Notes: a model not told the origin generated them from the letters alone. Shown: positions 25,180-33,567, numbered from the stretch's first letter. The stretch: 64,000 bases of DNA from Rubrobacter tropicus (GCF_011492945.1 NZ_CP045119.1:2976001-3040000), one strand, 5' to 3'. Program-made: numbers and translations.

Positions 25180-25983
25180 TTATCTTCGGCCACCCGCGAC
25201 CGTCCCCTCGACGTACACGGTCGCGGGCCGCGTGTACCCCTCGCGCCCCACGCGTTCCCGCAGCGCTTCGCGGCGCCTCCTCCAGCCTTGCGCGACCTCG
25301 GGGGGCAATCCGGGTAGATCGGCCGGCTCGGGTTCCGCGAGGACCACCTTGTCCAGGTGCCGGATCCGGAACGGCCGGGAGACCCGCCACCAGACGTCGG
25401 AGAGGACCCCTTCGTGCAGGGCGACGATCCGCCCCGGCGCCCCTATGCCAATGAGGCTCTCGCCGGAAGACGCGAGGGCCAGGTCGGCGTCGAGCTTCTC
25501 GTCTTCGAGCTGCGCGGCGGGGACGGTGTCCACGAAGTCCTCCGTCGCGACCCTGCCCCCCGGCCTCACGACGGACGCGAGCGCAAGCAGCGCCTCCTCG
25601 GCGGTCCTCTCCGACACGTCGAGTTCGTGGAAGAGGCCGGCCGAGTAGACGAGGTCGAAGGAGCCGGGGCCGAACGGCGGCCGGAAGACGTCTCCGGCGA
25701 CGAGCCGAACCGGGGCCGGCAGGTCGGCGTCCGCGAGGTTCTCCCTCGTCGCTTCCACGCGTTCCTCGTCCGCGTCCAGGGCTGTGACGGAGCCGTGTTC
25801 CCCGACGCGCTGGCTGAGGCCCTCGACCCAGAGCAGCGAGGAGCCGCCGGCGTAGAGGACTTCGAGGCCGCTGACGTCGCCGAGCCCGTCGAGCCCGCGG
25901 TCGGAGAAGGAGACGAGGTCGTCCTCGAACTCCTCCCGCTCTTCGGGGGTTAATGGATCTTGCCGGTATAATCCCTCCGTCAT
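25180..25983 (-). CDS. SAM-dependent methyltransferase-like protein
   Basis: 267 residues from ATG 25983. Class I Rossmann fold is recognisable: a motif I position (LEVLYAGGSSLLWVEGLSQR), an acidic end of strand 2 (SVTALDADEERVEATRENL), VRLVAGDVFRPPFGPGSFDL, then LLALASVVRPGGRVATEDF. Motif I lacks the usual GxGxG, so SAM binding may be altered. The C-terminal part (SRPFRIRHLDKVVLAEPEPA) is unusual. The start codon overlaps the start codon of the divergent ABC-F gene on the other strand (shared CATG). Substrate unknown. Confidence 0.75.
   Translation of the reverse strand: MTEGLYRQDPLTPEEREEFEDDLVSFSDRGLDGLGDVSGLEVLYAGGSSLLWVEGLSQRVGEHGSVTALDADEERVEATRENLADADLPAPVRLVAGDVFRPPFGPGSFDLVYSAGLFHELDVSERTAEEALLALASVVRPGGRVATEDFVDTVPAAQLEDEKLDADLALASSGESLIGIGAPGRIVALHEGVLSDVWWRVSRPFRIRHLDKVVLAEPEPADLPGLPPEVAQGWRRRREALRERVGREGYTRPATVYVEGTVAGGRR
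25967..25972 (+). promoter_or_regulatory. Consensus -10 box, leaderless-type promoter of the ABC-F gene
   Basis: A perfect TATAAT ends nine bases before ATG 25982, so the transcript should begin at or within a few bases of the start codon. No -35 consensus or ribosome-binding site is seen. The box lies inside the first codons of the divergent methyltransferase gene. Confidence 0.6.
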
Positions 25984-27883
25984 GAAGGTAATTGTCGCAA
26001 GCAATCTCGTTAAGTACCACGGCGGGGACGTGAAGGTCCTCTCCGGCGCGACCCTGTCCATAGAGGCCGGGGAGAAGGTGGGCCTCGTCGGGCGCAACGG
26101 CGCCGGCAAGACGACGCTACTGGAGATACTCGCCGGAAACTCCCGCCCCGATGAGGGCTCCGTCGAGTACCCGGGCGAGGCGAAGGTCGGGATGACCGCC
26201 CAGAAGCTCTACGCGGGCGAGCGCGGCGGGCGTTCGATAGAGGAAGAGATCATCTCAGCCTTCGAGCCGATCATGCGCCGCGAGGAGGAGCTGGAGGACC
26301 TCGGCGCCCAGCTCTCCGAAAATCCCTCCGACGCCCTGATGGAGCGTTACGGGCGGCTGCAGAGCGAGTTCGAGCGGGACGGCGGCTACGAGTACCGGGC
26401 GAAGGCGGCCTCGACGCTGTCCTCCCTCGGGTTCGCGCCGGAGGATTGGAAGCGCCCGGTGGGGTCTTTCTCCGGCGGCGAGCAGAGCCGGGTGGCGCTC
26501 GCGCGGCTGCTGCTGGAAGAGCCGGACCTGATCCTGCTAGACGAGCCGACGAACCACCTCGACCTCCAGGCTATAGAGTGGCTGGAAGGCTTCGTAAAGA
26601 ACGCCAGGAGCGCTGTCCTCGTGGTCTCCCACGACCGCTACTTCCTGGACGCCGTCTCGGGCTCTATCCTGGAACTCGAAGACGGCGCCATAAACCGCTA
26701 CACCGGCAACTACAGCCGCTACGTCGAGGAGAAGAAGGCCCGCGCCGAGCAGCTCTCCCGCCGGGCGAAAGCAAACGCGGACCGCCGCGCCCAACTGGAG
26801 CGCTTCGTCGAGAAGAACCGCGCCAAGGCCACCAAGGCCGCCCAGGCCCGCAGCAAGCAGAAGCTGCTGGACCGCATGGAGAAGATAGAGGACCCGAAGA
26901 GCCGGGCCAAGAACGTCAAGATGGACCTCGGCGGCGAGACCCGCCGCGCCGGCCGCGTCGTGATGGAGATGGAGGGCGTCCGCTACGCCCACGACGACTC
27001 GGACAAACCCCTGCTCGACGACCTCGACCTGATCGTGGAGCGCGGAGAGCGCGTCGCGCTGCTCGGCCCGAACGGCACCGGAAAGAGCACCATAATGCGC
27101 CTCGCCACGGGCGAGCTTCGCCCCGAGGGCGGCCTCGTAAGGCTCGGCAACAACGTCTCCCCCGCCTACCAGGACCAGCAACTGGCCCGCCTCGACGACC
27201 GCAAGACCGTCCTGCAGGAGGCGATGGCCGCGACGGGCCTCGACGCCCCCGACGCCCGCGACCTCCTCGGCGCCTTCCTGTTCTCTGGGGGCGACGTCTT
27301 CAAGAAGGTCTCGGCCCTCTCGGGCGGCGAGCGGAACCGTCTTAGCCTCGCCGAGATAGTAGTGAGCGGCGCCAACCTCCTCCTGCTCGACGAGCCGACG
27401 AACAACCTCGACATCCCGGCCCGCGAGGCCCTCGAAGAGGCCCTCCTCGAATACCGCGGAACCATGTTCTTTATCTCCCACGACCGCTACTTTCTCCGCA
27501 AACTAGCCACCCGCGTCGTCGAGCTAGAAGACAAGAAGCTGACCAACTACCTCGGCGGCTACGACTACTACCGCGCCCACCGCCGCCTCGACGAGGGAAC
27601 CAACAAAAACGGCAAACGCCGCCCCCGCCGCCGCGTCCGCCCCGGCCAGAGCAAAGAAGAGAGCATCCTGGCCAGCCGCCTGGTCGCCGTGGAAGGCGAA
27701 ATAGACGCCACCGAGCGCCGCCTCTCACGCCTCGAAAAAGAACTCGCAACCTCAGAACTCTACTCTGACGGCAAACGCTCCCGCGAAGTAGTAACCGAGC
27801 ACCGCCAGCTGAAAGGTGTCCTCGACGGCTTATACGCCGATTGGGGGGAGTTGCTCGAAGAGGCAGAGGAAGTAGGGTTGTAG
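25982..27883 (+). CDS. ABC-F family ATPase (YdiF/Uup-like) with C-terminal coiled coil
   Basis: 633 residues. NBD1: GRNGAGKTTLLEILAG (~38), FSGGEQSRVALARLLL, LLDEPTNHLDLQAIEWLE. Linker rich in Arg, Lys and Ala (RRAKANADRRAQLERFVEKN). NBD2: GPNGTGKSTIMRLATGEL, LSGGERNRLSLAEIV, LLLDEPTNNLDI. Both Walker B Glu residues are kept, unlike the nearby ABC-F. The C-terminal 90 residues are basic and then coiled coil (VAVEGEIDATERRLSRLEKE), as in Uup/YdiF proteins, where the tail binds nucleic acid. It probably acts on ribosomes as a translation factor. Likely a leaderless mRNA. Confidence 0.93.
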   Translation: MKVIVASNLVKYHGGDVKVLSGATLSIEAGEKVGLVGRNGAGKTTLLEILAGNSRPDEGSVEYPGEAKVGMTAQKLYAGERGGRSIEEEIISAFEPIMRREEELEDLGAQLSENPSDALMERYGRLQSEFERDGGYEYRAKAASTLSSLGFAPEDWKRPVGSFSGGEQSRVALARLLLEEPDLILLDEPTNHLDLQAIEWLEGFVKNARSAVLVVSHDRYFLDAVSGSILELEDGAINRYTGNYSRYVEEKKARAEQLSRRAKANADRRAQLERFVEKNRAKATKAAQARSKQKLLDRMEKIEDPKSRAKNVKMDLGGETRRAGRVVMEMEGVRYAHDDSDKPLLDDLDLIVERGERVALLGPNGTGKSTIMRLATGELRPEGGLVRLGNNVSPAYQDQQLARLDDRKTVLQEAMAATGLDAPDARDLLGAFLFSGGDVFKKVSALSGGERNRLSLAEIVVSGANLLLLDEPTNNLDIPAREALEEALLEYRGTMFFISHDRYFLRKLATRVVELEDKKLTNYLGGYDYYRAHRRLDEGTNKNGKRRPRRRVRPGQSKEESILASRLVAVEGEIDATERRLSRLEKELATSELYSDGKRSREVVTEHRQLKGVLDGLYADWGELLEEAEEVGL

Positions 27884-27910
27884 GTTTCAGGCATCAGACT
27901 TTAGGTTTTC
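27884..27910. repeat. TTTCAGGCATCAG-type repeat after the ABC-F gene
   Basis: The word GGTTTCAGGCATCAGAC follows directly after the stop codon, and CTTTAGG continues it. Single-arm member of the dispersed intergenic family. The rest of the gap to 28009 contains GGCACCCCG and a partly complementary CGTGGGGTC but no clear terminator. Confidence 0.6.
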
Positions 27911-28009
27911 TGGGGTCCACGGCACCCCGTTGCGACCACGTGGGGTCGTTCGCGTGGTGGCGCCTACGCGAAGAGTACCGACAACCAGGTACTCGCTGAT
28001 ACCTGTAGC

Positions 28010-28804
28010 CTATCTTTTCGCCAGGTACACGCCGGCGACAATGACGGCGGCGCCTATCAGTTGCTGGGGGCCGAAGCTCTCGCCGAGGACTACTATGCCG
28101 GTGCTGACCCCGACGAGGGTGATGAGGTACTGGTAGATGAGGACGCGGTTGGCCCCGACGCGGGAGACGCCCCAGCCCCAGGCGGCGAAGCCGAAGGCCG
28201 AGGAGAAGAGCATGGAGTACGCGGCGGCGGCCAGGGTCGTCGAGTCCACGGCGGCGAGGTCGAGGGGCCGGGGGTCGAAGAGGGATAGCGGGAAGGCGAT
28301 GAGGCCGCCGAGGATCATGGCGTAGGCTGCGAGCGTGATCGGGGGGTAGCGCTCCAGGAGTCCTATGGAGAGGACCGTGTATGAACCCCAGAAGACGGCG
28401 GCCGCGAGTATCAGCGCGTCGCCGGCGAGGCTCGTGCCCGCAAACTCCAGGCCGCCGTAGACTATGAAGCCTACCCCGACGAGCGAGAGGCCGATGCCGA
28501 GGACGCCGGCGAGCCGCGGTCGCTCGATGCCCAGGGCGAAGCCGAGGAGCATCCCCCACACGGGGCTCGTCGAGTAGACGAGGGCCGTGTTGGCCGCGGT
28601 CGTCAGGCTGACGCCTATGGTGAAGACGGTCTGGGTGAGCGTTATGCCGACGACGCCGAGGCCAAGGATGGGGAGTACGTCTTTGCGCCGCAGCCGGTTC
28701 CCGGGTTCGGCAAAGCGGGAGATAGCGAACAATATGAGCCCGGCAAGTGTAAAGCGGGCGGCGGCGAAGAGGACGGGCGGCACATCCGCCACGACGAGCT
28801 TCAC
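28010..28804 (-). CDS. EamA/DMT-family transporter
   Basis: 264 residues from GTG 28804. It has two EamA repeats, the second with GDALILAAAVFWGSYTVLSI and the C-terminal LGESFGPQQLIGAAVIVAGV, typical of drug/metabolite exporters of the inner membrane. Upstream of GTG 28804 the frame stays open to the stop of the peptidase gene and encodes ASLLLTVFFFATNFTAV, which looks like the missing first helix. However, that stretch has no ATG, GTG or TTG; a CTG near 28846 could be the true start. It follows the M42 peptidase gene closely and is probably co-transcribed. Substrate unknown. Confidence 0.85.
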   Translation of the reverse strand: MKLVVADVPPVLFAAARFTLAGLILFAISRFAEPGNRLRRKDVLPILGLGVVGITLTQTVFTIGVSLTTAANTALVYSTSPVWGMLLGFALGIERPRLAGVLGIGLSLVGVGFIVYGGLEFAGTSLAGDALILAAAVFWGSYTVLSIGLLERYPPITLAAYAMILGGLIAFPLSLFDPRPLDLAAVDSTTLAAAAYSMLFSSAFGFAAWGWGVSRVGANRVLIYQYLITLVGVSTGIVVLGESFGPQQLIGAAVIVAGVYLAKR

Positions 28805-28915
28805 GGCCGTGAAGTTCGTCGCGAAGAAGAAGACCGTGAGGAGCAGGGACGCCTCGACGAGCGCGGGGCTCCGGCGTCCCTCTTTTCCCTTCGTCTCCGT
28901 AACCGTTCCGGCGGT

Positions 28916-29974
28916 CTAGCGGACGAAGTCCGCGTCCGCGTCGAGGCCCTTGATGTAGGCCGCGATCACGCGGGCGCAGTTCTCCACGTCGGACAGGTCG
29001 ACCACCTCGTTCGGGGAGTGCATGTAGCGGTTCGGGCACGAGACCAGGCCCGTCGCGATGCCCGCCCGCTGGAACTGTATGGCGTCCGCGTCGGTGCCCG
29101 TCGAGCGGGAGTCGGCCTGGAGGGTGTAGGGGATCTCCTCTGCCTCCGCCGCGGCGATGAGACCGTCCGAGACGAGCGGACTCAAGTTCGAGGCCCGCGC
29201 GATGACGGGGCCGGAGCCGAGGTCGTGATCGCCGTTCTCGTTCTTGGAGACGCCGGGGGTGTCGGTCGCGTGGGTGACGTCCACCGCGATGGCGGCGTGC
29301 GGGTCGAGGCCGAACGCGGCGCCCCGCGCCCCGTAGAGCCCGATCTCCTCCTGCACGCAGGCGACCGCCACGACTTCGGCGTTCACGTTCCCCTCTTCCG
29401 ACAGGAGACGAAGCGCCTCCAGCACCACGAACGCGCCCATGCGGTTGTCCACGGAGCGGGATGCGATGCGGCCGTTCGGAAACTCGACGAGATCCTGGTC
29501 TAGAACTCCCGCGTCGCCGACGCGGACCCTCTCCTTCGCCTCGTCGGCGTCTTTGGCGCCTATGTCGATCCAGAGGCTCTTGATCTCGGAGACCTTCTTG
29601 CGCTCCTCGGCCTCCATGACGTGGATTGCCTTCTTGCCGATCACACCAACGACCTCGCCCGTCTTGGTCTGAAGCCGCACGCGCTGGCCTACGAGGACCT
29701 GCGGGTCCCAGCCGCCCACGCCCGTGAACCGGATCAGGCCCTTATCGTCGATGTGGGTGACCATCAGCCCGATCTCGTCGACGTGCCCGGCGAGCATGAC
29801 CCGAGGCCCCCCGCCGGCCCCTATCGTGGCGAGCGAGTTCCCCATCCGGTCCCCCCGAACATCGGCGAACTTCCGCGCCTCCTCCCGCCAGACCTCGGCC
29901 GCAGCCCTCTCGTAGCCGCTCGGCCCGGGCGTCGAAAGCAGCCTCTTGAAGAACTCATAGGATGCGTCTCTCAT
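28916..29974 (-). CDS. M42 family metallopeptidase (glutamyl aminopeptidase / FrvX-YsdC-like)
   Basis: 352 residues, normal M42 length. Metal ligands and catalytic residues are visible: AGHVDEIGLMV (His), SVDNRMGAF (bridging Asp), VQEEIGLYGARGAAF (catalytic Glu and ligand Glu), AVDVTHATDTPG (Asp) and NRYMHSPNEVVDL (His). These enzymes form large tetrahedral dodecamers that trim short peptides in the cytosol. The N-terminal LLSTPGPSGYERAAAEVWRE is also characteristic. The gene is followed by an EamA transporter on the same strand. Confidence 0.93.
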   Translation of the reverse strand: MRDASYEFFKRLLSTPGPSGYERAAAEVWREEARKFADVRGDRMGNSLATIGAGGGPRVMLAGHVDEIGLMVTHIDDKGLIRFTGVGGWDPQVLVGQRVRLQTKTGEVVGVIGKKAIHVMEAEERKKVSEIKSLWIDIGAKDADEAKERVRVGDAGVLDQDLVEFPNGRIASRSVDNRMGAFVVLEALRLLSEEGNVNAEVVAVACVQEEIGLYGARGAAFGLDPHAAIAVDVTHATDTPGVSKNENGDHDLGSGPVIARASNLSPLVSDGLIAAAEAEEIPYTLQADSRSTGTDADAIQFQRAGIATGLVSCPNRYMHSPNEVVDLSDVENCARVIAAYIKGLDADADFVR

Positions 29975-30089
29975 GCGGTCCTCTCTAAAAAGTGGTCTAG
30001 ATACGTGACACCGCCGAATACTCTATCAGCCGCGGGCCGCCGGGTCGGTAACTTTGGAGCGGACTGCGGGGGCATCGCCCCTGCAATGC

Positions 30090-30205
30090 GCGCTGTCAGC
30101 TTTCAGCACGCTCCGGCCTGCTACGAGCAGGCCTCCGCTCTCAGCCTTCAGCTCTTTTGCTCTGGCTGATGGCTGACAGCTGATGGCTGACAGCCTTACA
30201 GCCCT
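30090..30205. repeat. TCAGC repeat cluster
   Basis: Words include GCTGTCAGCTTTCAGC, CTCTCAGCCTTCAGC and three GGCTGA(T/C)-type complements, with an inner hairpin GGCCTGCT-ACG-AGCAGGCC at about 30117-30135. It ends within a few bases of the DUF3891 stop codon. The remaining part of the gap, 29975-30089, shows no gene. Confidence 0.65.
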
Positions 30206-30208
30206 CTG

Positions 30209-30913
30209 CTAACCGCTCTTGCCGGTGATCCGGAACTCCAGAACGCCGTCCCCGGCCAATTCGCGGTCCTTCCCGACCTCCCTGTACGGCACCGCGACAT
30301 CGAACGGTTCGGTGAGCGGGAACGGGTCGAGATTAACCGAGTCCCCGCTCCGCCACGAAAGCTCGTACCTCGTCCCGTCGAGCCGGAACCCGTCGGGGGT
30401 GGGGGGAGGGTTGCCCCCTTCACCAGGCCCATAGAGGAACAGAAACAACGAGAGCCCGTCGCAAAGCCGCAAGAACCGGAAGTTGCGCTCCAGGTTCTCC
30501 GACTCCTCCCCGGACATACCCTCACGAAGGCGCTCCTGCCGCGCCGCCTCCCTCTCCCGAAACTCGACCTCCACCGGCTTCTCGGACTTCAGCAAGAACC
30601 GGGCGTAGTGCATGCTGCAGAGACAGCCCGCGTAGGCGTCGCCGCTTTCGACCAGGTCGATCCCACGTAGCTGCGCGGACAACTTCGGCCCGGGCGGATA
30701 ATCCAGAAAAGAATAAGGACGCCCCGACGCCTCGTTCCAGAGCACCTCCCGGTCGGGTTCGCGCCACGCCACGTCGTGGTTCTCCACGGCGTACAACGTA
30801 GATTCGCGGGGAGACGGGCCCCTCACCCACCGCCGGGCAAACTCCCCCGAGACGAGCGCATGTTCGTGCTGCTCGACGAGAACAAAAGAATCGGCCAACT
30901 CGCGAACGATCAC
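30209..30913 (-). CDS. DUF3891 family protein
   Basis: 234 residues from ATG 30913. Recognised by overall pattern: the N-terminal VLVEQHEHALVSGEFARRWV, TLYAVENHDVAWREPDREVLW, SMHYARFLL and LCDGLSLFLFLY agree with the DUF3891 family. Conserved His, Asp and Glu residues (QHEHAL, ENHDVAW) resemble an HD-type metal site, but this is only a resemblance. No signal peptide. It is flanked on both sides by repeat clusters. Function not known. Confidence 0.75.
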   Translation of the reverse strand: MIVRELADSFVLVEQHEHALVSGEFARRWVRGPSPRESTLYAVENHDVAWREPDREVLWNEASGRPYSFLDYPPGPKLSAQLRGIDLVESGDAYAGCLCSMHYARFLLKSEKPVEVEFREREAARQERLREGMSGEESENLERNFRFLRLCDGLSLFLFLYGPGEGGNPPPTPDGFRLDGTRYELSWRSGDSVNLDPFPLTEPFDVAVPYREVGKDRELAGDGVLEFRITGKSG

Positions 30914-31216
30914 ACGCCAAGCTTAACAGCTTGGCAGCACGTTGCGCCCTTCAAGCTCCGCTTGTCAGCCCGGCGCTACGCGCCTCGTCAGCACGCATCG
31001 GGCCTTACGGCCCTCGCTTTCAGCTAGTCAGCCAGTCGTCTGTACTCGGTACTCCTCCCGAAACCCTAAACGCTTCGCCGGACGCTGGCCGGTCGGGATT
31101 TGCGCGGCAAGAAGCTGACGGGCTGAGAGCGAGACCTGCTCGTAGCAGGCCGAAGCGTGCCGAGAGCGGAGGCCTTAGGCCGAAGCGTGCTGAAAGCCCG
31201 CGAAGCGGGCGTGCTA
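30914..31216. repeat. Composite repeat block
   Basis: About 300 bases without a gene, filled with repeat words: CAGCTTGGCAGCACG, GCTTGTCAGCC, CTCGTCAGCACG, CTTTCAGCTAGTCAGCC, GACGGGCTGAGAGCGAG, GGCCGAAGCGTGC (twice) and a small hairpin CCTGCT-CGT-AGCAGG. The right end runs into the stop codon of the next minus-strand gene. Confidence 0.6.
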
Positions 31217-31759
31217 CTACGCTACCGGTCTGCGGTCGATAGCTTGCGGTGCGAGCAACGTCGGGTCTTCGAGGAAGGCTTCTTGCGCCCCGTCGAAGAG
31301 GTCGGCCGGGACGGTTACGAGGGAGAGGGCGAAGCCGCCGGCGAAGGCGGCCTGCCACTCTTCGGCCAGCCTCTCGGGAAGGCCCATGCGGAGGACCTTC
31401 TTCTCCAGCTGCGGGCGGCGATGGTAAATGACGAGGCCGACGATGGCGGCGAGGGTCATAACGGTCTGGACCGCGAGACCGGTTGGGAGGTGGACGGCGC
31501 CCATCAGGACGCTCACGGCCGTCACGCCGAGGTAGGTGCTGAAGAGCTCGAACCACTGGGTCCGGGAGAGCCCGGATTCTACGGTGCTCACGCGCGCGCC
31601 AGGCAGGGTTACGCCGACCAGCGGCTCGTCGCGGCGGCGGGTGAGCACCAGGTGCGCCTCGCCCGAAACGCCCAGGCCTTCGAGCCTCTCGTCCAGGGCC
31701 TTCAGGGAACGCAGGTCCGGGGCGACGGCCCCGATAGTGTAGTAGCGCGGTACGGGCAT
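31217..31759 (-). CDS. Membrane protein of unknown function
   Basis: 180 residues. A soluble N-terminal part (YYTIGAVAPDLRSLKALDER ... AHLVLTRRRDEPLVGVTLPG) resembles a small alpha/beta domain and is followed by RVSTVESGLSRTQWFELF. Two membrane helices follow (~88-104 and ~106-122). A C-terminal segment has another hydrophobic patch (FAGGFALSLVTVPADLFD). Its last codons and stop abut the composite repeat block, so the C-terminus may have been changed by repeat insertion. No family recognised. Confidence 0.65.
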   Translation of the reverse strand: MPVPRYYTIGAVAPDLRSLKALDERLEGLGVSGEAHLVLTRRRDEPLVGVTLPGARVSTVESGLSRTQWFELFSTYLGVTAVSVLMGAVHLPTGLAVQTVMTLAAIVGLVIYHRRPQLEKKVLRMGLPERLAEEWQAAFAGGFALSLVTVPADLFDGAQEAFLEDPTLLAPQAIDRRPVA

Positions 31760-31803
31760 GGGATGTTTCTACCGCGCCGCCGGGACGACGCCGGTAAGCC
31801 GGT

Positions 31804-32337
31804 TCACGCCAGGGAGCCGGCCACGGTGAGGACCAGGATCGCGGTAACGACGCCGATGGCGACGCCCGCGAGCACGTCCACGGGGAAGTGAACGCCGAGG
31901 TAGACGCGGGAGAAGACTACGAGAGAGCCGGCCAGAAGCAGGACCGGGGCGAAGGCGGGGTAGACGACCGAGAGCGTAAGGGCGCCGGCGGCGGCGGTGG
32001 CGGAGTGGCCCGAGGGAAAAGAACTGGAGGACGGCGTCTTTACGAGGGGGGCGATCCCCGTGTCCCAGATAAAGGGACGGGCGCGGTCGAAGAAGTACTT
32101 CGCACCCTCCGCCAGCGTCCACGAGCCGGCGACCGCGGCCCAGGGGATCAGGAGGTTCGGGAGCCGGAACCCGGTGAAGACGAAGGCGGCTGCGGCGAAA
32201 GAACCCCAGATAAACCCGGCGGTGCCGACGAGGGTAAAGAAGCGCAGCACGGCCGTCAGCGGCGGCCACTTGAGGCCGAAGATAGCCCGGAAAGCCGCCC
32301 TGTCCAGGTCCCTGATCCCTCGTGCCAGGCCCTTCAA
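31804..32337 (-). CDS. PAP2-family phosphatase
   Basis: 177 residues from TTG 32337. All three PAP2 motifs are present: KYFFDRARP (motif 1), FPSGHSATAAAGA (motif 2, catalytic His) and SRVYLGVHFPVDVLAG (motif 3, His and Asp). Five to six membrane helices. It likely dephosphorylates a lipid phosphate such as undecaprenyl diphosphate or phosphatidate at the outer face of the membrane. A role with the diterpenoid genes is not supported by position. It lies 44 bases upstream of the membrane protein gene on the same strand. Confidence 0.9.
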   Translation of the reverse strand: MKGLARGIRDLDRAAFRAIFGLKWPPLTAVLRFFTLVGTAGFIWGSFAAAAFVFTGFRLPNLLIPWAAVAGSWTLAEGAKYFFDRARPFIWDTGIAPLVKTPSSSSFPSGHSATAAAGALTLSVVYPAFAPVLLLAGSLVVFSRVYLGVHFPVDVLAGVAIGVVTAILVLTVAGSLA

Positions 32338-32472
32338 AATCCCCCGTCGGTAATCTTCTACGTCCGGCGGACATTGTAGACGACGCGGCCGGGCTCTCCT
32401 ACCGGGCTGGTTTTCTCAAGTAGAATGGGAGGGAATACGAGAACGCGAATTTTATAGCGAGGAGCAAGGCAC

Positions 32473-32742
32473 ATGAGGAAAGAGCTAATACAGGAAGCCA
32501 TACAAGAGGCCGAAAAAGAAGAGGCGAACCTGGTGATCTGGGACCGCCGCGACACCTTCACGGTCGAGCCTGACGACGTGAAGGAGATCGAGTCGAACGA
32601 AGACCACCTGCGCGTCAAGATGCAGGACGGCAAGGCGACGGTCTTCGTCGAGTACGATTCGATCTACAAGCTGGTCGTGGACAAGGAGCGCGCCGGCAGG
32701 GGACGCTCGGGCTCCCGCGCCGGCTTCGGCGCCACGGGGTAG
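32473..32742 (+). CDS. Small hypothetical protein
   Basis: 89 residues from ATG 32473; AGGAGC lies upstream at a suitable distance. Strongly acidic/basic helical N-terminus (RKELIQEAIQEAEKEEANLV), then a strand-rich part ending VEYDSIYKLVVDKERAGRG. The tail is Gly/Arg-rich (RGRSGSRAGFG), which may bind RNA or be disordered. No membrane segment and no known family. A repeat cluster begins at its stop codon. Confidence 0.6.
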   Translation: MRKELIQEAIQEAEKEEANLVIWDRRDTFTVEPDDVKEIESNEDHLRVKMQDGKATVFVEYDSIYKLVVDKERAGRGRSGSRAGFGATG

Positions 32743-32820
32743 CGTTTCAGCTTGTCAGCACGTCAGCGTTTCAGCCTGTCAGCGCGCCGGCTTTCCGGGC
32801 GGATCGTCCGGAAAGCCGGC
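32743..32820. repeat. TCAGC repeat plus perfect 13-base hairpin
   Basis: Four TCAGC words (TTTCAGCTTGTCAGCACG, TCAGCGTTTCAGCC, TGTCAGC) precede a hairpin with stem GCCGGCTTTCCGG (32786-32798), a 9-base loop, and its complement to 32820. It could terminate the upstream gene. The next gene has its own promoter just after it. Confidence 0.65.
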
Positions 32821-32826
32821 ATGGCT

Positions 32827-32832
32827 TATAGT
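32827..32832 (+). promoter_or_regulatory. -10 box, leaderless-type promoter
   Basis: TATAGT ends eight bases before ATG 32841, with no ribosome-binding site between. It is placed like the other leaderless-type promoters in this window. Confidence 0.5.
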
Positions 32833-32840
32833 TCGACGGT

Positions 32841-33296
32841 ATGACCGACGCCCGGCCCAAGCGCCTGAACGAGATGGACGATTTGCGGGACATGGGGCGC
32901 TTTCCGGTTCCCGTCTACGTCGGCGCCACGTCGAATATTTTGTTGACGATCTGCCTGACGTATTTGCTGAGGGGGCGTTACGAAAGCCCCCTGATGTTGC
33001 CGGCATGGGCGGTCGGCATCATCTCCGCGAACTTGATGCCCGTGATAGTGCTCCGCTCGCGGATGGACGATGGGACGAGCTTTCCCGAGATCGAAGAGAT
33101 GGATTTCTTCGGCGACCAGCACAAGTTTTCGAGCTGGGTGTACGCCGTGGCCTCGGGGAACATGCTTTTCTGGATCTTGCTCGCATGGAGCGTCTTCTCG
33201 CGCCGACGGGACCGCAAGACGCTCGTCGGGGTGCTCGTCCTCGCGTTCGTGTGTACGTTTTTTCCGGCGTGGGTCAGGTTGTTCCGCGGGCGTTAA
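32841..33296 (+). CDS. Four-helix membrane protein of unknown function
   Basis: 151 residues from ATG 32841. After a charged N-terminus (MTDARPKRLNEMDDLRDMGR) there are about four hydrophobic segments at ~26-42, 50-68, 95-118 and 127-145. The loop between helices 2 and 3 is acidic (FPEIEEMDFFGDQHKFSS). No family recognised. A -10 box lies eight bases before the start and a perfect hairpin follows the stop, so it appears to be a single-gene unit. Confidence 0.65.
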   Translation: MTDARPKRLNEMDDLRDMGRFPVPVYVGATSNILLTICLTYLLRGRYESPLMLPAWAVGIISANLMPVIVLRSRMDDGTSFPEIEEMDFFGDQHKFSSWVYAVASGNMLFWILLAWSVFSRRRDRKTLVGVLVLAFVCTFFPAWVRLFRGR

Positions 33297-33297
33297 A

Positions 33298-33332
33298 GCG
33301 GATCGCGGTGGCATCGAGCCACCGCGATCCGC
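33298..33332 (+). terminator. Perfect 15-base hairpin after the membrane protein gene
   Basis: Stem GCGGATCGCGGTGGC, loop ATCGA, complementary arm to 33332, starting two bases after the stop codon. No T-run follows, so termination by hairpin alone is inferred. The stem closely resembles the one at 21677-21709. The gap to 33567 then holds further TCAGC/TCAGG words. Confidence 0.55.
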
Positions 33333-33567
33333 GCGGTCAGCTTGTCAGCCCTGCGAAGAGGCTGGGCCCGTGGCGAACGGGCCACGAGTTACGTAGGTTT
33401 TCAGGTTCCAAGGCTTTTAGGCTTTCAGGGGCGGAGGGTCGGGGCTCCCTCTTCGTTTCGAGACGCACCCCTCAGGACCTCAAAACCTCACCAGCACCAA
33501 GGTTCAGTCCTTATGCAACCCGCCTTAGGGACGTATTCCAAACCCGCCCCACGGACGGGGCGCGGTT

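Noticed and set aside
23509-25317. 602-codon plus-strand frame over the ABC-F gene
   Set aside because: Mirror of the conserved ATPase; no independent start signal or domain.
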